Of a stretch of 64,000 bases of DNA, positions 51,001-64,000 are shown one piece after another (position 1 is the stretch's first letter; every line of letters starts with the position of its first letter). The stretch lies in NCBI GenBank assembly GCA_964016885.1, contig OZ024740.1, positions 6,778,450 through 6,842,449 on the forward strand. Direction: 5' to 3'. The stretch is from Eledone cirrhosa (Eukaryota; Mollusca; Cephalopoda; Octopoda; Eledonidae). The translations under genes were made by a program, and so were the position numbers. A model generated the notes under the pieces. It was not told where the DNA came from, did not search any database, and saw nothing but the letters and a program-made list of their open reading frames with translations.

Positions 51001-54000
51001 TTACCCCGAAATACTCAGATCCTAAGGCAGTATTTGTGAGCGACATTACCCCAAAATACTCAGATTCTAAGGCTGTATTTGTGAGAGACATTACCCCAAA
51101 ATACTCAGATCCTAAGGCAGTATTTGTGAGAGACATTACCCCAAAATACTCAGATCCTAAGGCTGTATTTGTGAGAGACATTACCCCAAAATACTCAGAT
51201 CCTAAGGCTGTATTTGTGAGAGACATTACCCCAAATTACTGAGATCCTAAGGCAGTGTTTGTGAGAGACATTACCCCAAAATACTCAGATCCTAAGGCTG
51301 TATTTGTGAGAGTCATTAACCCAAAATACTCAGATCCTAAGGCTGTATTTGTGAGCGATATTAACCCAAAATACTCATATCCTAAGGCTGTATTTGTGAG
51401 AGACATTAACCCAAATACTCAGATCCTAAGGCTGTATTTGTGAGAGGCATTACCCCAAATACTTTGATCCTAAGGCTGTATTTGTGAGAGACAATAACCC
51501 AAAATACTCAGATCCTAAGGCAGTATTTGTGAGAGACATTACCACAAAATAAATACTCAGATCCTAAGGCTGTATTTGTGAGAGACATTACCCCAAAATA
51601 CTGAGATTCTAAGGCTGTATTTTTGAGAGACATTACCCCCAAATACTCAGATCCTCAGGCTGTATTTGTGGGAGACATTACCCCAAAATACTCAGATCCT
51701 AAGGTAGTGTTTGTGAGAGACATTATCCCAAAATACTCAGATCCTAAGGCTGTATTTGTGAGAGACATTACCCCAAAATACTCAGATCCTAAGGCAGTAT
51801 TTGTGAGAGACATTACCCCAAAATACTCAGATCCTCAGGCTGTATTTGTGGGAGACATTACCCCAAAATACTCAGATCCTAAGGTAGTGTTTGTGAGAGA
51901 CATTATCCCAAAATACTCAGATCCTAAGTCTGTATTTGTGAGAACATTATCCCAAAATACTGAGATTCTAAGGCTGTATTTTTGAGAGACATTACCCCAA
52001 AATACTCAGATCCTCAGGCTGTATTTGTGGGAGACATTACCCCAAAATACTCAGATCCTAAGGTAGTTTTTGTGAGAGACATTATCCCAAAATACTCAGA
52101 TCCTAAGGCTGTATTTGTGAGAGACATTACCCTAAAATACTCAGATCCTAAGGCAGTATTTGTGAGAGACATTACCCCAAAATACTGAGATTCTAAGGCT
52201 GTATTTTTGAGAGACATTACCCCAAAATACTCAGATCCTCAGGCTGTATTTGTGGGAGACATAACCCGAAAATACTCAGATCCTAAGGCTGTATTTGTGA
52301 GAGACATTACCCCAAAATACTCAGATCCTAAGGCTGTATTTGTGAGAGACATTACCCCAAAATACTCAGATCCTAAGGGTGTATTTGTGAGAGACATTAC
52401 CCCAAAATACTCAGATCCTAAGGCAGTATTTGTGAGAGACATTACCCCAAAATACTCAGATCCTAAGGCTGTATTTGTGAGAGACATTACCCCAAAATAC
52501 TCAGATCCTAAGGCTGTATTTGTGAGAGACATTACCCCCAAAATACTGAGATCCTAAGGCAGTATTTGGGAGAGACATTACCCCCAAAATACTCAGATCC
52601 TAAGGCTGTACTTGTGAGAGACATTACCCCAAAATACTCAGATCCTAAGGCAGTGTTTGTGAGAGACATTACCGCAAAATACTCAGATCCTAAGGCATCG
52701 TTTGTAAGAGACATTACCCCAAAATACTTAGATCCTAAGGCTGTATTTGTGAGAGACATTACCCCAAAATACTCAGATCCTAAGGCAGTGTTTGTGAGAG
52801 ACATTACCCCAAAATACTCAGATCCTAAGGCAGTGTTTGTGAGAGATATTACCCGAAAATACTCAGATCCTAAGGCAGTGTTTGTAAGAGACATTACCCC
52901 CAAAATACTCAGATCCTAAGGCAGTGTTTGTCCGAGATATTACCCCAAAATACTCAGATCCTAAGGCTGTATTTGTGAGAAACATTACCCCAAAATACTC
53001 AGATCCTAAGGCAGTATTTGTGAGAGACATTACCCCAAAATACTCAGATTCTCAGGCTCTATTTGTGACCGACATTACCCCCAAAATACTCAAATCCTAA
53101 GGAAGAATTTGTGAGAGACATTACCCCGAAATACTCAGATCCTAAGGCAGTATTTGTGAGCGACATTACCCCAAAATACTCAGATTCTAAGGCTGTATTT
53201 GTGAGAGATATTACCCCAAAATATTGAGATCCTAAGGCAGTATTTGTGAGAGACATTACCCCAAAATACTGAGATCCTAAGGCTGTATTTGTGAGAGACA
53301 TTACCCCAAAATACTGAGGCCCTAAGGCAGTATTTGTGGGATACATTCCCCCAAAATACTCAGATCCTAAGGCAGTATTTGTGAGAGACATTACCCCAAA
53401 ATACTCAGATCCTAAGGCTGTAATTGTGAGAGACATGACCCCAAAATACTGAGATCCTAAGGCTGTATTTGTGAGAGACATTACCCCAAAATACGCAGAT
53501 CCTAAGGCAGTATTTGTGAGAAACATTACACCAAAATACTCAGATCCTAAGGCTGTATTTGTGAGAGACATTACCCCAAAATACTCAGATCCTAAGCAGT
53601 ATTTGTGAGAGACATTACCCCAAAATACTCAGATCCTAAGACAGTATTTGTGAGAGACATTACCCCAAAATACTCAGATCCTAAGGCAGTGTTTGTGAGA
53701 GACATTACATCAAAATACTCAGATCCTAAGGCTGTATTTGTGAGAGACATTACCCCAAAATACTGAGATCCTAAGGCTGTATTTATGAGAGACATTACCC
53801 CAAAATACTCAGATCCTAAGGCTGTATTTGTGAGAGACATTACACCAAAATACTCAGATCCTAAGGCTGTATTTATGAGAAACATTACCCCAAAATACTC
53901 AGATTCTAAGGCACTGTTTGTGAGAGACATTACCCCAAAATACTGAGATCCTAAGGCTGTATTTGTCAGAGACATTACCCCAAAATACTCAAATCCTAAG

Positions 54001-54160
54001 GAAGAATTTGTGAGAGACATTACCCCGAAATACTCAGATCCTAAGGCAGTATTTGTGAGCGACATTACCCCAAAATACTCAGATTCTAAGGCTGTATTTG
54101 TGAGAGACATTACCCCAAAATACTCAGATCCTAAGGCAGTATTTGTGAGAGACATTACCC
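48058..54160. repeat. Tandem satellite unit of about 3.1-3.2 kb
   Basis: Two adjacent copies (about 48058-51254 and 51255-54160) share their monomer order. The offset is 3,197 bp at the left, 3,063-3,064 bp in the middle (49144 with 52207, 49502 with 52566) and 3,019 bp near the right (50573 with 53592). The second copy has therefore lost several monomers and gained one C near 52536. Confidence 0.82.
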
Positions 54161-57100
54161 CAAAATACTAGGATCCTAAGGCAGTATTTGTGAGAGACAT
54201 TACCCCAAAATACTGAGATCTTAAGGCTGTATTTGTGAGAGACATTACCCCAAAATACTGAGACCCTAAGGCAGTATTTGTGAGATACATTACCCCAAAA
54301 TACTCAGATCCTAAGGCAGTATTTGTGAGAGACATTACCCCAAAATACTGAGATACTAAGGCAGTATTTGTGAGAGACATTAGCCCAAAATACTCAGATC
54401 CTAAGGCAGTATTTGTGAGAGACATTACCCCAAAATACTCAGATCCTAAGGCTGTAATTGTGAGAGACATGACCCCAAAATTCTGAGATCCTAAGGCTGT
54501 ATTTGTGAGAGACATTACCCCAAAATACGCAGATCCTAAGGCAGTATTTGTGAGAAACATTACACCAAAATACTCAGATCCTAAGGCAGTATTTATGAGA
54601 GACATTACCCCAAAATACTCAGATCCTAAGGCAGTATTTGTGAGAGACATTACCCCAAAATACTCAGATCCTAAGACAGTATTTGTGAGAGACATTACCC
54701 CAAAATACTCAGATCCTAAGGCAGTGTTTGTGAGAGACATTACATCAAAATACTCAGATCCTAAGGCTGTATTTGTGAGAGACATTACCCCAAAATACTG
54801 AGATTCTAAGGCTGTATTTATGAGAGACATTACCCCAAAATACTCAGATCCTAAGGCTGTATTTGTGAGAGACATTACACCAAAATACTCAGATCCTAAG
54901 GCTGTATTTATGAGAGACATTACCCCCAAAATACTCAGATTGTAAGGCAGTGTTTGTGAGAGACATTACCCCAAAATACTGAGATCCTAAGGCTGTATTT
55001 GTGAGAGACATTACCCCAAAATACTCAGATCCAAAGGCAGTATTTGTGAGAGACATTAGCCCAAAATACTCAGATCCTAAGGCTGTGTTTGTGAGAGACA
55101 TTACCCCAAAATACTCAGATCCTAAGGCAGTATTTATGAGAGACATTACCCCAAAATACTGAGATCCTAAGACTGGATTTGTGAGAGACATTATCCCAAA
55201 ATACTGAGATTCTAAGGCTGTATTTGTGAGCGACATTACCCCAAAATACTCAGATCCTAAGGCAGTGTTTGTGAGAGACATTACCCCAAAATACTCAGAT
55301 CCTCAGGCTGTATTTGTGGGAGACATTACCCCAAAATACTCAGATCCTAAGGTAGTGTTTGTGAGAGACATTATCCCAAAATACTCAGATCCTAAGGCTG
55401 TATTTGTGAGAGACATTACCCCAAAATACTCAGATCCTAAGGCAGTATTTGTGAGAGACATTACCCCAAAATACTCAGATCCTAAGGCTGTATTTGTGAG
55501 AGACATTACCCCAAAATACTGAGATCCTAAGGCAGTGTTTGTGAGAGACATTACGCCAAAATACTCAGATCCTAAGGCTGTATTTGTGAGCGACATTACC
55601 CCAAAATACTCAGATCCTAAGGCTGTATTTGTGAGAGACAATACCCCAAAATACTCAGATCCTAAGGCTGTATTTGTGAGAGACAATACCCCAAAATACT
55701 CAGATCCTAAGGCAGTATTTGTGATAGACAATAACCAAAAATACTCAGATCCTAAGGCAGTGTTTGGGAGAGACATTACCCCCAAAATACTCAGATCCTA
55801 AGGCTGTATTTGTGAGAGACATTCCCCCAAAATACTGAGACCCTAAGGCAGTATTTGTAAGATACATTACCCCAAAATACTCAGATCCTAAGGCAGTATT
55901 TGTGAGAGACATTAGCCCAAAATACTCAGATCCTAAGGCAGTATTTGTGAGAGACATTACCCCAAAATACTCAGATCCTAAGGCTGTATTTGTGAGAGAC
56001 ATTACCCCAAAATACTGAGATTCTAAGGCTGTATTTTTGAGAGACATTACCCCAAAATACTCAGATCCTCAGGCTGTATTTGTGGGAGACATTACCCCAA
56101 AATACTCAGATCCTAAGGTAGTGTTTGTGAGAGACATTATCCCAAAATACTCAGATCCTAAGGCTGTATTTGTGAGAGACATTACCCCAAAATACTCAGA
56201 TCCTAAGGCAGTATTTGTGAGAGACATTACCCCAAAATACTCAGATCCTCAGGCTGTATTTGTGGGAGACATTACCCCAAAATACTCAGATCCTAAGGTA
56301 GTGTTTGTGAGAGACATTATCCCAAAATACTCAGATCCTAAGGCTGTATTTGTGAAAACATTACCCCAAAATACTGAGATTCTAAGGCTGTATTTTTGAG
56401 AGACATTACCCCAAAATACTCAGATCCTCAGGCTGTATTTGTGGGAGACATTACCCCAAAATACTCAGATCCTAAGGTAGTGTTTGTGAGAGACATTATC
56501 CCAAAATACACAGATCCTAAGGCTGTATTTGTGAGAGACATTACCCCAAAATACTCAGATCCTAAGGCAGTATTTGTGAGAGACATTACCCCAAAATACT
56601 CAGATCCTAAGGCTGTATTTGTGAGAGACATTACCCCAAAATACTGAGATCCTAAGGCAGTGTTTGTGAGAGACATTACGCCAAAATACTCAGATCCTAA
56701 GGCTGTATTTGTGAGCGACATTACCCCAAAATACTCAGATCCTAAGGCTGTATTTGTGAGAGACAATACCCCAAAATACTCAGATCCTAAGGCTGTATTT
56801 GTGAGAGACAATACCCCAAAATACTCAGATCCTAAGGCAGTATTTGTGAGAGACAATAACCCAAAATACTCAGATCCTAAGGCAGTATTTGGGAGAGACA
56901 TTACCCCCAAAATACTCAGATCCTAAGGCAGTGTTTGTGAAAGACATTACCGCAAAATACTCAGATCCTAAGGCATCGTTTGTGAGAGATATTACCCGAA
57001 AATACTCAGATCCTAAGGCAGTGTTTGTAAGAGACATTACCCCCAAAATATTCAGATCCTAAGGCAGTGTTTGTCCGAGATATTACCCCAAAATACTCAG

Positions 57101-60100
57101 ATCCTAAGGCTGTATTTGTGAGAGACATTACCCCAAAATACTCAGATCCTAAGGCAGTATTTGTGAGAGACATGACCCCAAAATACTCAGATTCTCAGGC
57201 TCTATTTGTGACAGACATTACCCCCAAAATACTCAAATCCTAAGGAAGAATTAGTGAGAGACATTACCCCGAAATACTCAGATCCTAAGGCAGTATTTGT
57301 GAGCGACATTACCCCAAAATACTCAGATTCTAAGGCTGTATTTGTGAGAGACATTACCCCAAAATACTGAGATCCTAAGGCAGTATTTGTGAGAGACATT
57401 ACCCCAAAATACTGAGATCCTAAGGCAGTATTTGTGAGAGACATTACCCCAAAATACTGAGATCCTAAGGCAGTATTTGTGAGAGACATTACCCCAAAAT
57501 ACTGAGATCCTAAGGCAGTATTTGTGAGAGACATTACCCCAAAATACTCAGATCCTAAGGCAGTATTTGTGAGAGACATTACCCCAAAATACTGAGATCC
57601 TAAGGCAGTATTTGTGAGAGACATTACCCCAAAATACTGAGATCCTAAGGCTGTATTTGTGAGAGACATTACCCCAAAATACTGAGACCCTAAAGCAGTA
57701 TTTGTGAGATACATTACCCCAAAATACTCAGATCCTAAGGTAGTGTTTGTGAGAGACATTATCCCAAAATACTCAGATCCTAAGGCTGTATTTGTGAGAG
57801 ACTTACCCCAAAATACTCAGATCCTAAGGCAGTATTTGTGAGAGACATTACCCCAAAATACTCAGATCCTCAGGCTGTATTTGTGGGAGACATTACCCCA
57901 AAATACTCAGATCCTAAGGTAGTGTTTGTGAGAGACATTATCCCAAAATACTCAGATCCTAAGGCTGTATTTGTGAAAACATTACCCCAAAATACTGAGA
58001 TTCTAAGGCTGTATTTTTGAGAGACATTACCCCAAAATACTCAGATCCTCAGGCTGTATTTGTGAGAGACATTATCCCAAAATACTCAGATCCTAAGGCT
58101 GTATTTGTGAGAGACATTACCCCAAAATACTCAAATCCTAAGGCAGTATTTGTGAGAGACATTACCCCAAAATACTCAGATCCTAAGGCTGTATTTGTGA
58201 GAGACATTACCCCAAAATACTGAGATCCTAAGGCAGTGTTTGTGAGAGACATTACGCCAAAATACTCAGATCCTAAGGCTGTATTTGTGAGCGACATTAC
58301 CCCAAAATACTCAGATCCTAAGGCTGTATTTGTGAGAGACAATACCCCAAAATACTCCGATCCTAAGTCTGTATTTGTGAGAGACAATACCCCAAAATAC
58401 TCAGATCCTAAGGCAGTATTTGTGAGAGACAATAACCCAAAATACTCAGATCCTAAGGCAGTATTTGGGAGAGACATTACCCCCAAAATACTCAGATCCT
58501 AAGGCTGTACTTGTGAGAGACATTACCCCAAAATACTCAGATCCTAAGGCAGTATTTGTGAGAGACATTACCCCAAAATACTCAGATTCTCAGGCTCTAT
58601 TTGTGACAGACATTACCCCCAAAATACTCAAATCCTAAGGAAGAATTTGTGAGAGACATTACCCCGAAATACTCAGATCCTAAGGCAGTATTTGTGAGCG
58701 ACATTATCCCAAAATACTCAGATCCTAAGGCAGTATTTGTGAGAGACATTACCCCAAAATACTGAGATCCTAAGGCAGTATTTGTGAGAGACATTACCCC
58801 AAAATACTGAGATCCTAAGGATGTGTTTGTGAGAGACATTACCCCAAAATACTGAGATCCTAAGGCAGTATTTATGAGAGACATTACCCCAAAATACTGA
58901 GATCCTAAGACTGGATTTGTGAGAGACATTATCCCAAAATACTGAGATTCTAAGGCTGTATTTTTGAGAGACATTACCCCAAAATACTCAGATCCTCAGG
59001 CTGTATTTGTGGGAGACATTACCCCAAAATACTCAGATCCTAAGGTAGTTTTTGTGAGAGACATTATCCCAAAATACTCAGATCCTAAGGCTGTATTTGT
59101 GAGAGACATTACCCCAAAATACTCAGATCCTAAGGCAGTATTTGTGAGAGACATTACCCCAAAATACTCAGATCCTAAGGCTGTATTTGTGAGAGACATT
59201 ACCCCAAAATACTGAGATCCTAAGGCAGTGTTTGTGAGAGACATTACGCCAAAATACTCAGATCCTAAGGCTGTATTTGTGAGCGACATTACCCCAAAAT
59301 ACTCAGATCCTAAGGCTGTATTTGTGAGAGACAATACCCCAAAATACTCAGATCCTAAGGCTGTATTTGTGAGAGACAATACCCCAAAATACTCAGATCC
59401 TAAGGCAGTATTTGTGAGAGACAATAACCCAAAATACTCAGATCCTAAGGCAGTATTTGGGAGAGACATTACCCCCAAAATACTCAGATCCTAAGGCTGT
59501 ATTTGTGAGAGACATTCCCCCAAAATACTGAGACCCTAAGGCAGTATTTGTGAGATACATTACCCCAAAATACTCAGATCCTAAGGCAGTATTTGTGAGA
59601 GACATTACCCCAAAATACACAGATCCTAAGGCAGTATTTGTGAGAGACATTACACCAAAATACTCAGATTCTAAGGCAGTGTTTGTGAGAGACATTACCC
59701 CAAAATACTGAGATCCTAAGGCTGTACTTGTCAGAGACATTACCCCAAAATACTCAGATCCAAAGGCAGTATTTGTGAGAGACATTAGCCCAAAATACTC
59801 AGATACTAAGGCTGTGTTTGTGAGAGACATTACCCCAAAATACTCAGATCCTAAGGCAGTATTTGTGAGAGACATTACCCCAAAATACTCAGATCCTAAG
59901 GCTGTATTTTTGAGAGACATTACCCCAAAATACTGAGATCCTAAGGCTGTATTTGTCAGAGACATTACCCCAAAATACTCAGATCCTAAGGCAGTATTTG
60001 TGAGAGACATTAGCACAAAATACTCAGATCCTAAGGCAGTATTTGTGAGAGACATTACCCCAAAATACTCAGATCCTAAGGCTGTATTTGTGAGAGACAT

Positions 60101-60134
60101 TACCCCAAAATACTGAGATTCTAAGGCTGTATTT

Positions 60135-63070
60135 TTGAGAGACATTACCCCAAAATACTCAGATCCTCAGGCTGTATTTGTGGGAGACATTACCCCAAAA
60201 TACTCAGATCCTAAGGTAGTGTTTGTGAGAGACATTATCCCAAAATACTCAGATCCTAAGGCTGTATTTGTGAGAGACATTACCCCAAAATACTCAGATC
60301 CTAAGGCAGTATTTGTGAGAGACATTACCCCAAAATACTCAGATCCTCAGGCTGTATTTGTGGGAGACATTACCCCAAAATACTCAGATCCTAAGGTAGT
60401 GTTTGTGAGAGACATTATCCCAAAATACTCAGATCCTAAGGCTGTATTTGTGAAAACATTACCCCAAAATACTGAGATTCTAAGGCTGTATTTTTGAGAG
60501 ACATTACCCCAAAATACTCAGATCCTCAGGCTGTATTTGTGGGAGACATTACCCCAAAATACTCAGATCCTAAGGTAGTGTTTGTGAGAGACATTATCCC
60601 AAAATACACAGATCCTAAGGCTGTATTTGTGAGAGACAATACCCCAAAATACTCAGATCCTAAGGCAGTATTTGTGAGAGACATTACCCCAAAATACTCA
60701 GATCCTAAGGCAGTATTTGGGAGAGACATTACCCCCAAAATACTCAGATCCTAAGGCTGTACTTGTGAGAGACATTACCCCAAAATACTCAGATCCTAAG
60801 GCAGTGTTTGTGAAAGACATTACCGCAAAATACTCAGATCCTAAGGCATCGTTTGTGAGAGATATTACCCGAAAATACTCAGATCCTAAGGCAGTGTTTG
60901 TAAGAGACATTACCCCCAAAATATTCAGATCCTAAGGCAGTGTTTGTCCGAGATATTACCCCAAAATACTCAGATCCTAAGGCTGTATTTGTGAGAGACA
61001 TTACCCCAAAATACTCAGATCCTAAGGCAGTATTTGTGAGAGACATGACCCCAAAATACTCAGATTCTCAGGCTCTATTTGTGACAGACATTACCCCCAA
61101 AATACTCAAATCCTAAGGAAGAATTTGTGAGAGACATTACCCCGAAATACTCAGATCCTAAGGTAGTGTTTGTGAGAGACATTATCCCAAAATACTCAGA
61201 TCCTAAGGCTGTATTTGTGAGAGACTTACCCCAAAATACTCAGATCCTAAGGCAGTATTTGTGAGAGACATTACCCCAAAATACTGAGATCCTAAGGCTG
61301 TATTTGTGAGAGACATTACCCCAAAATACTGAGACCCTAAAGCAGTATTTGTGAGATACATTACCCCAAAATACTCAGATCCTAAGGTAGTGTTTGTGAG
61401 AGACATTATCCCAAAATACTCAGATCCTAAGGCTGTATTTGTGAGAGACTTACCCCAAAATACTCAGATCCTAAGGCAGTATTTGTGAGAGACATTACCC
61501 CAAAATACTCAGATCCTCAGGCTGTATTTGTGGGAGACATTACCCCAAAATACTCAGATCCTAAGGTAGTGTTTGTGAGAGACATTATCCCAAAATACTG
61601 AGATCCTAAGGCTGTATTTGTCAGAGACATTACCCCAAAATACTCAGATCCAAAGGCAGTATTTGTGAGAGACATTAGCCCAAAATACTCAGATCCTAAG
61701 GCAGTATTTGTGAGAGACATTAGCCCAAAATACTCAGATCCTAAGGCAGTATTTGTGAGAGACATTACCCCAAAATACTCAGATCCTAAGGCAGTATTTG
61801 TGAGAGACATTACCCCAAAATACTCAGATCCTAAGGCTGTATTTGTGAGAGACATTACCCCAAAATACTGAGATTCTAAGGCTGTATTTTTGAGAGACAT
61901 TACCCCAAAATACTCAGATCCTCAGGCTGTATTTGTGGGAGACATTACCCCAAAATACTCAGATCCTAAGGTAGTGTTTGTGAGAGACATTATCCCAAAA
62001 TACTCAGATCCTAAGGCTGTATTTGTGAGAGACATTACCCCAAAATACTCAGATCCTAAGGCAGTATTTGTGAGAGACATTACCCCAAAATACTCAGATC
62101 CTCAGGCTGTATTTGTGGGAGACATTACCCCAAAATACTCAGATCCTAAGGTAGTGTTTGTGAGAGACATTATCCCAAAATACTCAGATCCTAAGGCTGT
62201 ATTTGTGAAAACATTACCCCAAAATACTGAGATTCTAAGGCTGTATTTTTGAGAGACATTACCCCAAAATACTCAGATCCTCAGGCTGTATTTGTGGGAG
62301 ACATTACCCCAAAATACTCAGATCCTAAGGTAGTGTTTGTGAGAGACATTATCCCAAAATACACAGATCCTAAGGCTGTATTTGTGAGAGACAATACCCC
62401 AAAATACTCAGATCCTAAGGCAGTATTTGTGAGAGACATTACCCCAAAATACTCAGATCCTAAGGCAGTATTTGGGAGAGACATTACCCCCAAAATACTC
62501 AGATCCTAAGGCTGTACTTGTGAGAGACATTACCCCAAAATACTCAGATCCTAAGGCAGTGTTTGTGAAAGACATTACCGCAAAATACTCAGATCCTAAG
62601 GCATCGTTTGTGAGAGATATTACCCGAAAATACTCAGATCCTAAGGCTGTATTTGTGAGAGACATTACCCCAAAATACTCAGATCCTAAGGCAGTATTTG
62701 TGAGAGACATGACCCCAAAATACTCAGATTCTCAGGCTCTATTTGTGACAGACATTACCCCCAAAATACTCAAATCCTAAGGAAGAATTTGTGAGAGACA
62801 TTACCCCGAAATACTCAGATCCTAAGGTAGTGTTTGTGAGAGACATTATCCCAAAATACTCAGATCCTAAGGCTGTATTTGTGAGAGACTTACCCCAAAA
62901 TACTCAGATCCTAAGGCAGTATTTGTGAGAGACATTACCCCAAAATACTGAGATCCTAAGGCTGTATTTGTGAGAGACATTACCCCAAAATACTGAGACC
63001 CTAAAGCAGTATTTGTGAGATACATTACCCCAAAATACTCAGATCCTAAGGTAGTGTTTGTGAGAGACAT
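60135..63070. repeat. 1,755-bp satellite block duplication near the right edge
   Basis: Positions 60135-60870 recur at 61890-62625 with an offset of 1,755 bp (39 monomers). The following part (61203-61406) recurs at 62867-63070 with an offset of 1,664 bp. These are recent, almost identical copies. Confidence 0.82.
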
Positions 63071-64000
63071 TATCCCAAAATACTCAGATCCTAAGGCTGT
63101 ATTTGTGAGAGACTTACCCCAAAATACTCAGATCCTAAGGCAGTATTTGTGAGAGACATTACCCCAAAATACTCAGATCCTCAGGCTGTATTTGTGGGAG
63201 ACATTACCCCAAAATACTCAGATCCTAAGGTAGTGTTTGTGAGAGACATTATCCCAAAATACTCAGATCCTAAGGCTGTATTTGTGAAAACATTACCCCA
63301 AAATACTGAGATTCTAAGGCTGTATTTTTGAGAGACATTACCCCAAAATACTCAGATCCTCAGGCTGTATTTGTGGGAGACATTACCCCAAAATACTCAG
63401 ATCCTAAGGTAGTGTTTGTGAGAGACATTATCCCAAAATACTCAGATCCTAAGTCTGTATTTGTGAGAGACATTACCCCAAAATACTCAAATCCTAAGGC
63501 AGTATTTGTGAGAGACATTACCCCAAAATACTCAGATCCTAAGGCTGTATTTGTGAGAGACATTACCCCAAAATACTGAGATCCTAAGGCAGTGTTTGTG
63601 AGAGACATTACGCCAAAATACTCAGATCCTAAGGCTGTATTTGTGAGCGACATTACCCCAAAATACTCAGATCCTAAGGCTGTATTTGTGAGAGACAATA
63701 CCCCAAAATACTCAGATCCTAAGGCAGTATTTGTGAGAGACAATAACCCAAAATACTCAGATCCTAAGGCAGTATTTGGGAGAGACATTACCCCCAAAAT
63801 ATTCAGATCCTAAGGCTGTACTTGTGAGAGACATTACCCCAAAATACTCAGATCCTAAGGCAGTGTTTGTGAGAGACATTACCGCAAAATACTCAGATCC
63901 TAAGGCATCGTTTGTGAGAGACATTACCCCAAAATACTCAGATCCTAAGGCTGTATTTGTGAGAGACATTACCCCAAAATACTCAGATCCTAAGGCAGTG

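Larger units (their letters stand above)
14409..64000. repeat. 45-bp satellite array, about 1,100 monomers, open at the right edge
   Basis: The monomer holds, in order on plus, TCAGATCCTAAGGC, a TGTATTTGTGAGAG block and ACATTACCCCAAAATAC. It is 45 bp, 40% G+C and free of CpG in its common form. Nearly every unit keeps CCTNAGG and GATC. Frequent variants are CTG or CAG after AAGG, GTATTT or GTGTTT, TACTCAG or TACTGAG, GACATT or GATATT, TTACCCC or TTAACCC, and AAGG or CAGG. Length variants are 43 bp (GAGAGACTACCCC), 44 bp, 46 bp (extra C in TACCCCCAAAA) and 49 bp (AAAATAAATACTCAG). Plus and minus frames read SDPKAVFVRDITPKY and MSLTNTALGSEYFGV. The array starts abruptly at 14409 and is not interrupted by any other sequence up to 64000. 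Confidence 0.98.

Noticed and set aside
14409..64000. Giant repeat-protein gene on either strand
   Set aside because: Long frames exist on both strands of the same DNA, each unit has its own ATG on minus, and stops or odd-length units break both strands repeatedly. No non-repeat domain, signal peptide or gene structure is attached.
14409..64000. CRISPR array
   Set aside because: The units are head-to-tail without unique spacers, and the context is eukaryotic.
14409..64000. Telomeric or subtelomeric repeat
   Set aside because: The minus strand has TTAGGA once per unit, one base from TTAGGG, but there is no run of the telomere hexamer.

Overview
The window looks like nuclear DNA of a cephalopod mollusc, probably an octopus. 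The reasons are the tRNA-derived SINE fragments with cephalopod-type bodies and the LINE 3' tail that ends in a GAT-type microsatellite, the two Penelope-like elements, and long TA microsatellites in AT-rich DNA. I see no intact host gene, no functional RNA gene and no bacterial-style gene organisation. The clade call rests on remembered family features, not on a database search.

Layout, left side (1-14408): a mosaic of mobile elements in AT-rich spacer. Positions 112-4925 hold a Penelope-like retroelement (reverse transcriptase followed by a C-terminal GIY-YIG nuclease) arranged as an inverted repeat. A plus-strand copy with most of the coding region (1988-4195) stands back to back with a 3'-end copy on the minus strand (112-1987). 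Both arms carry SINE sequence and both are broken. A further fragment of the same 3' end lies at 7485-7742. A second, more diverged Penelope-like copy lies on the minus strand between 12975 and 9591. It is split by a 5'-truncated RTE-like LINE on the plus strand (10581-12353) with a PHD-like zinc finger, one in-frame TGA and a likely 7-bp target-site duplication. Two SINEs of different families lie at 13686-14128. Microsatellites (TA, CA/TA, GA, GGT/GAT) fill much of the rest.

Layout, right side (14409-64000): one uninterrupted satellite array of a 45-bp monomer, about 1,100 units in the window (49.6 kb divided by 45), running off the right edge. Because 45 is a multiple of 3 and the common monomer has no stop in one frame on each strand, it gives long open frames on both strands (15-residue period SDPKAVFVRDITPKY on plus, MSLTNTALGSEYFGV on minus). 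Stops and frameshifts on both strands, plus large near-identical internal duplications, argue for satellite DNA rather than a repeat-protein gene. The array has layered higher-order structure: a 180-bp four-monomer unit, 630-bp, 1,663-bp and 1,755-bp duplications, tandem units of about 3.1-3.2 kb and 5,171 bp, and dispersed block copies.

No pathway or operon is encoded here. The main interest is the satellite with its nested amplification history, and the nested retroelement stack next to it.
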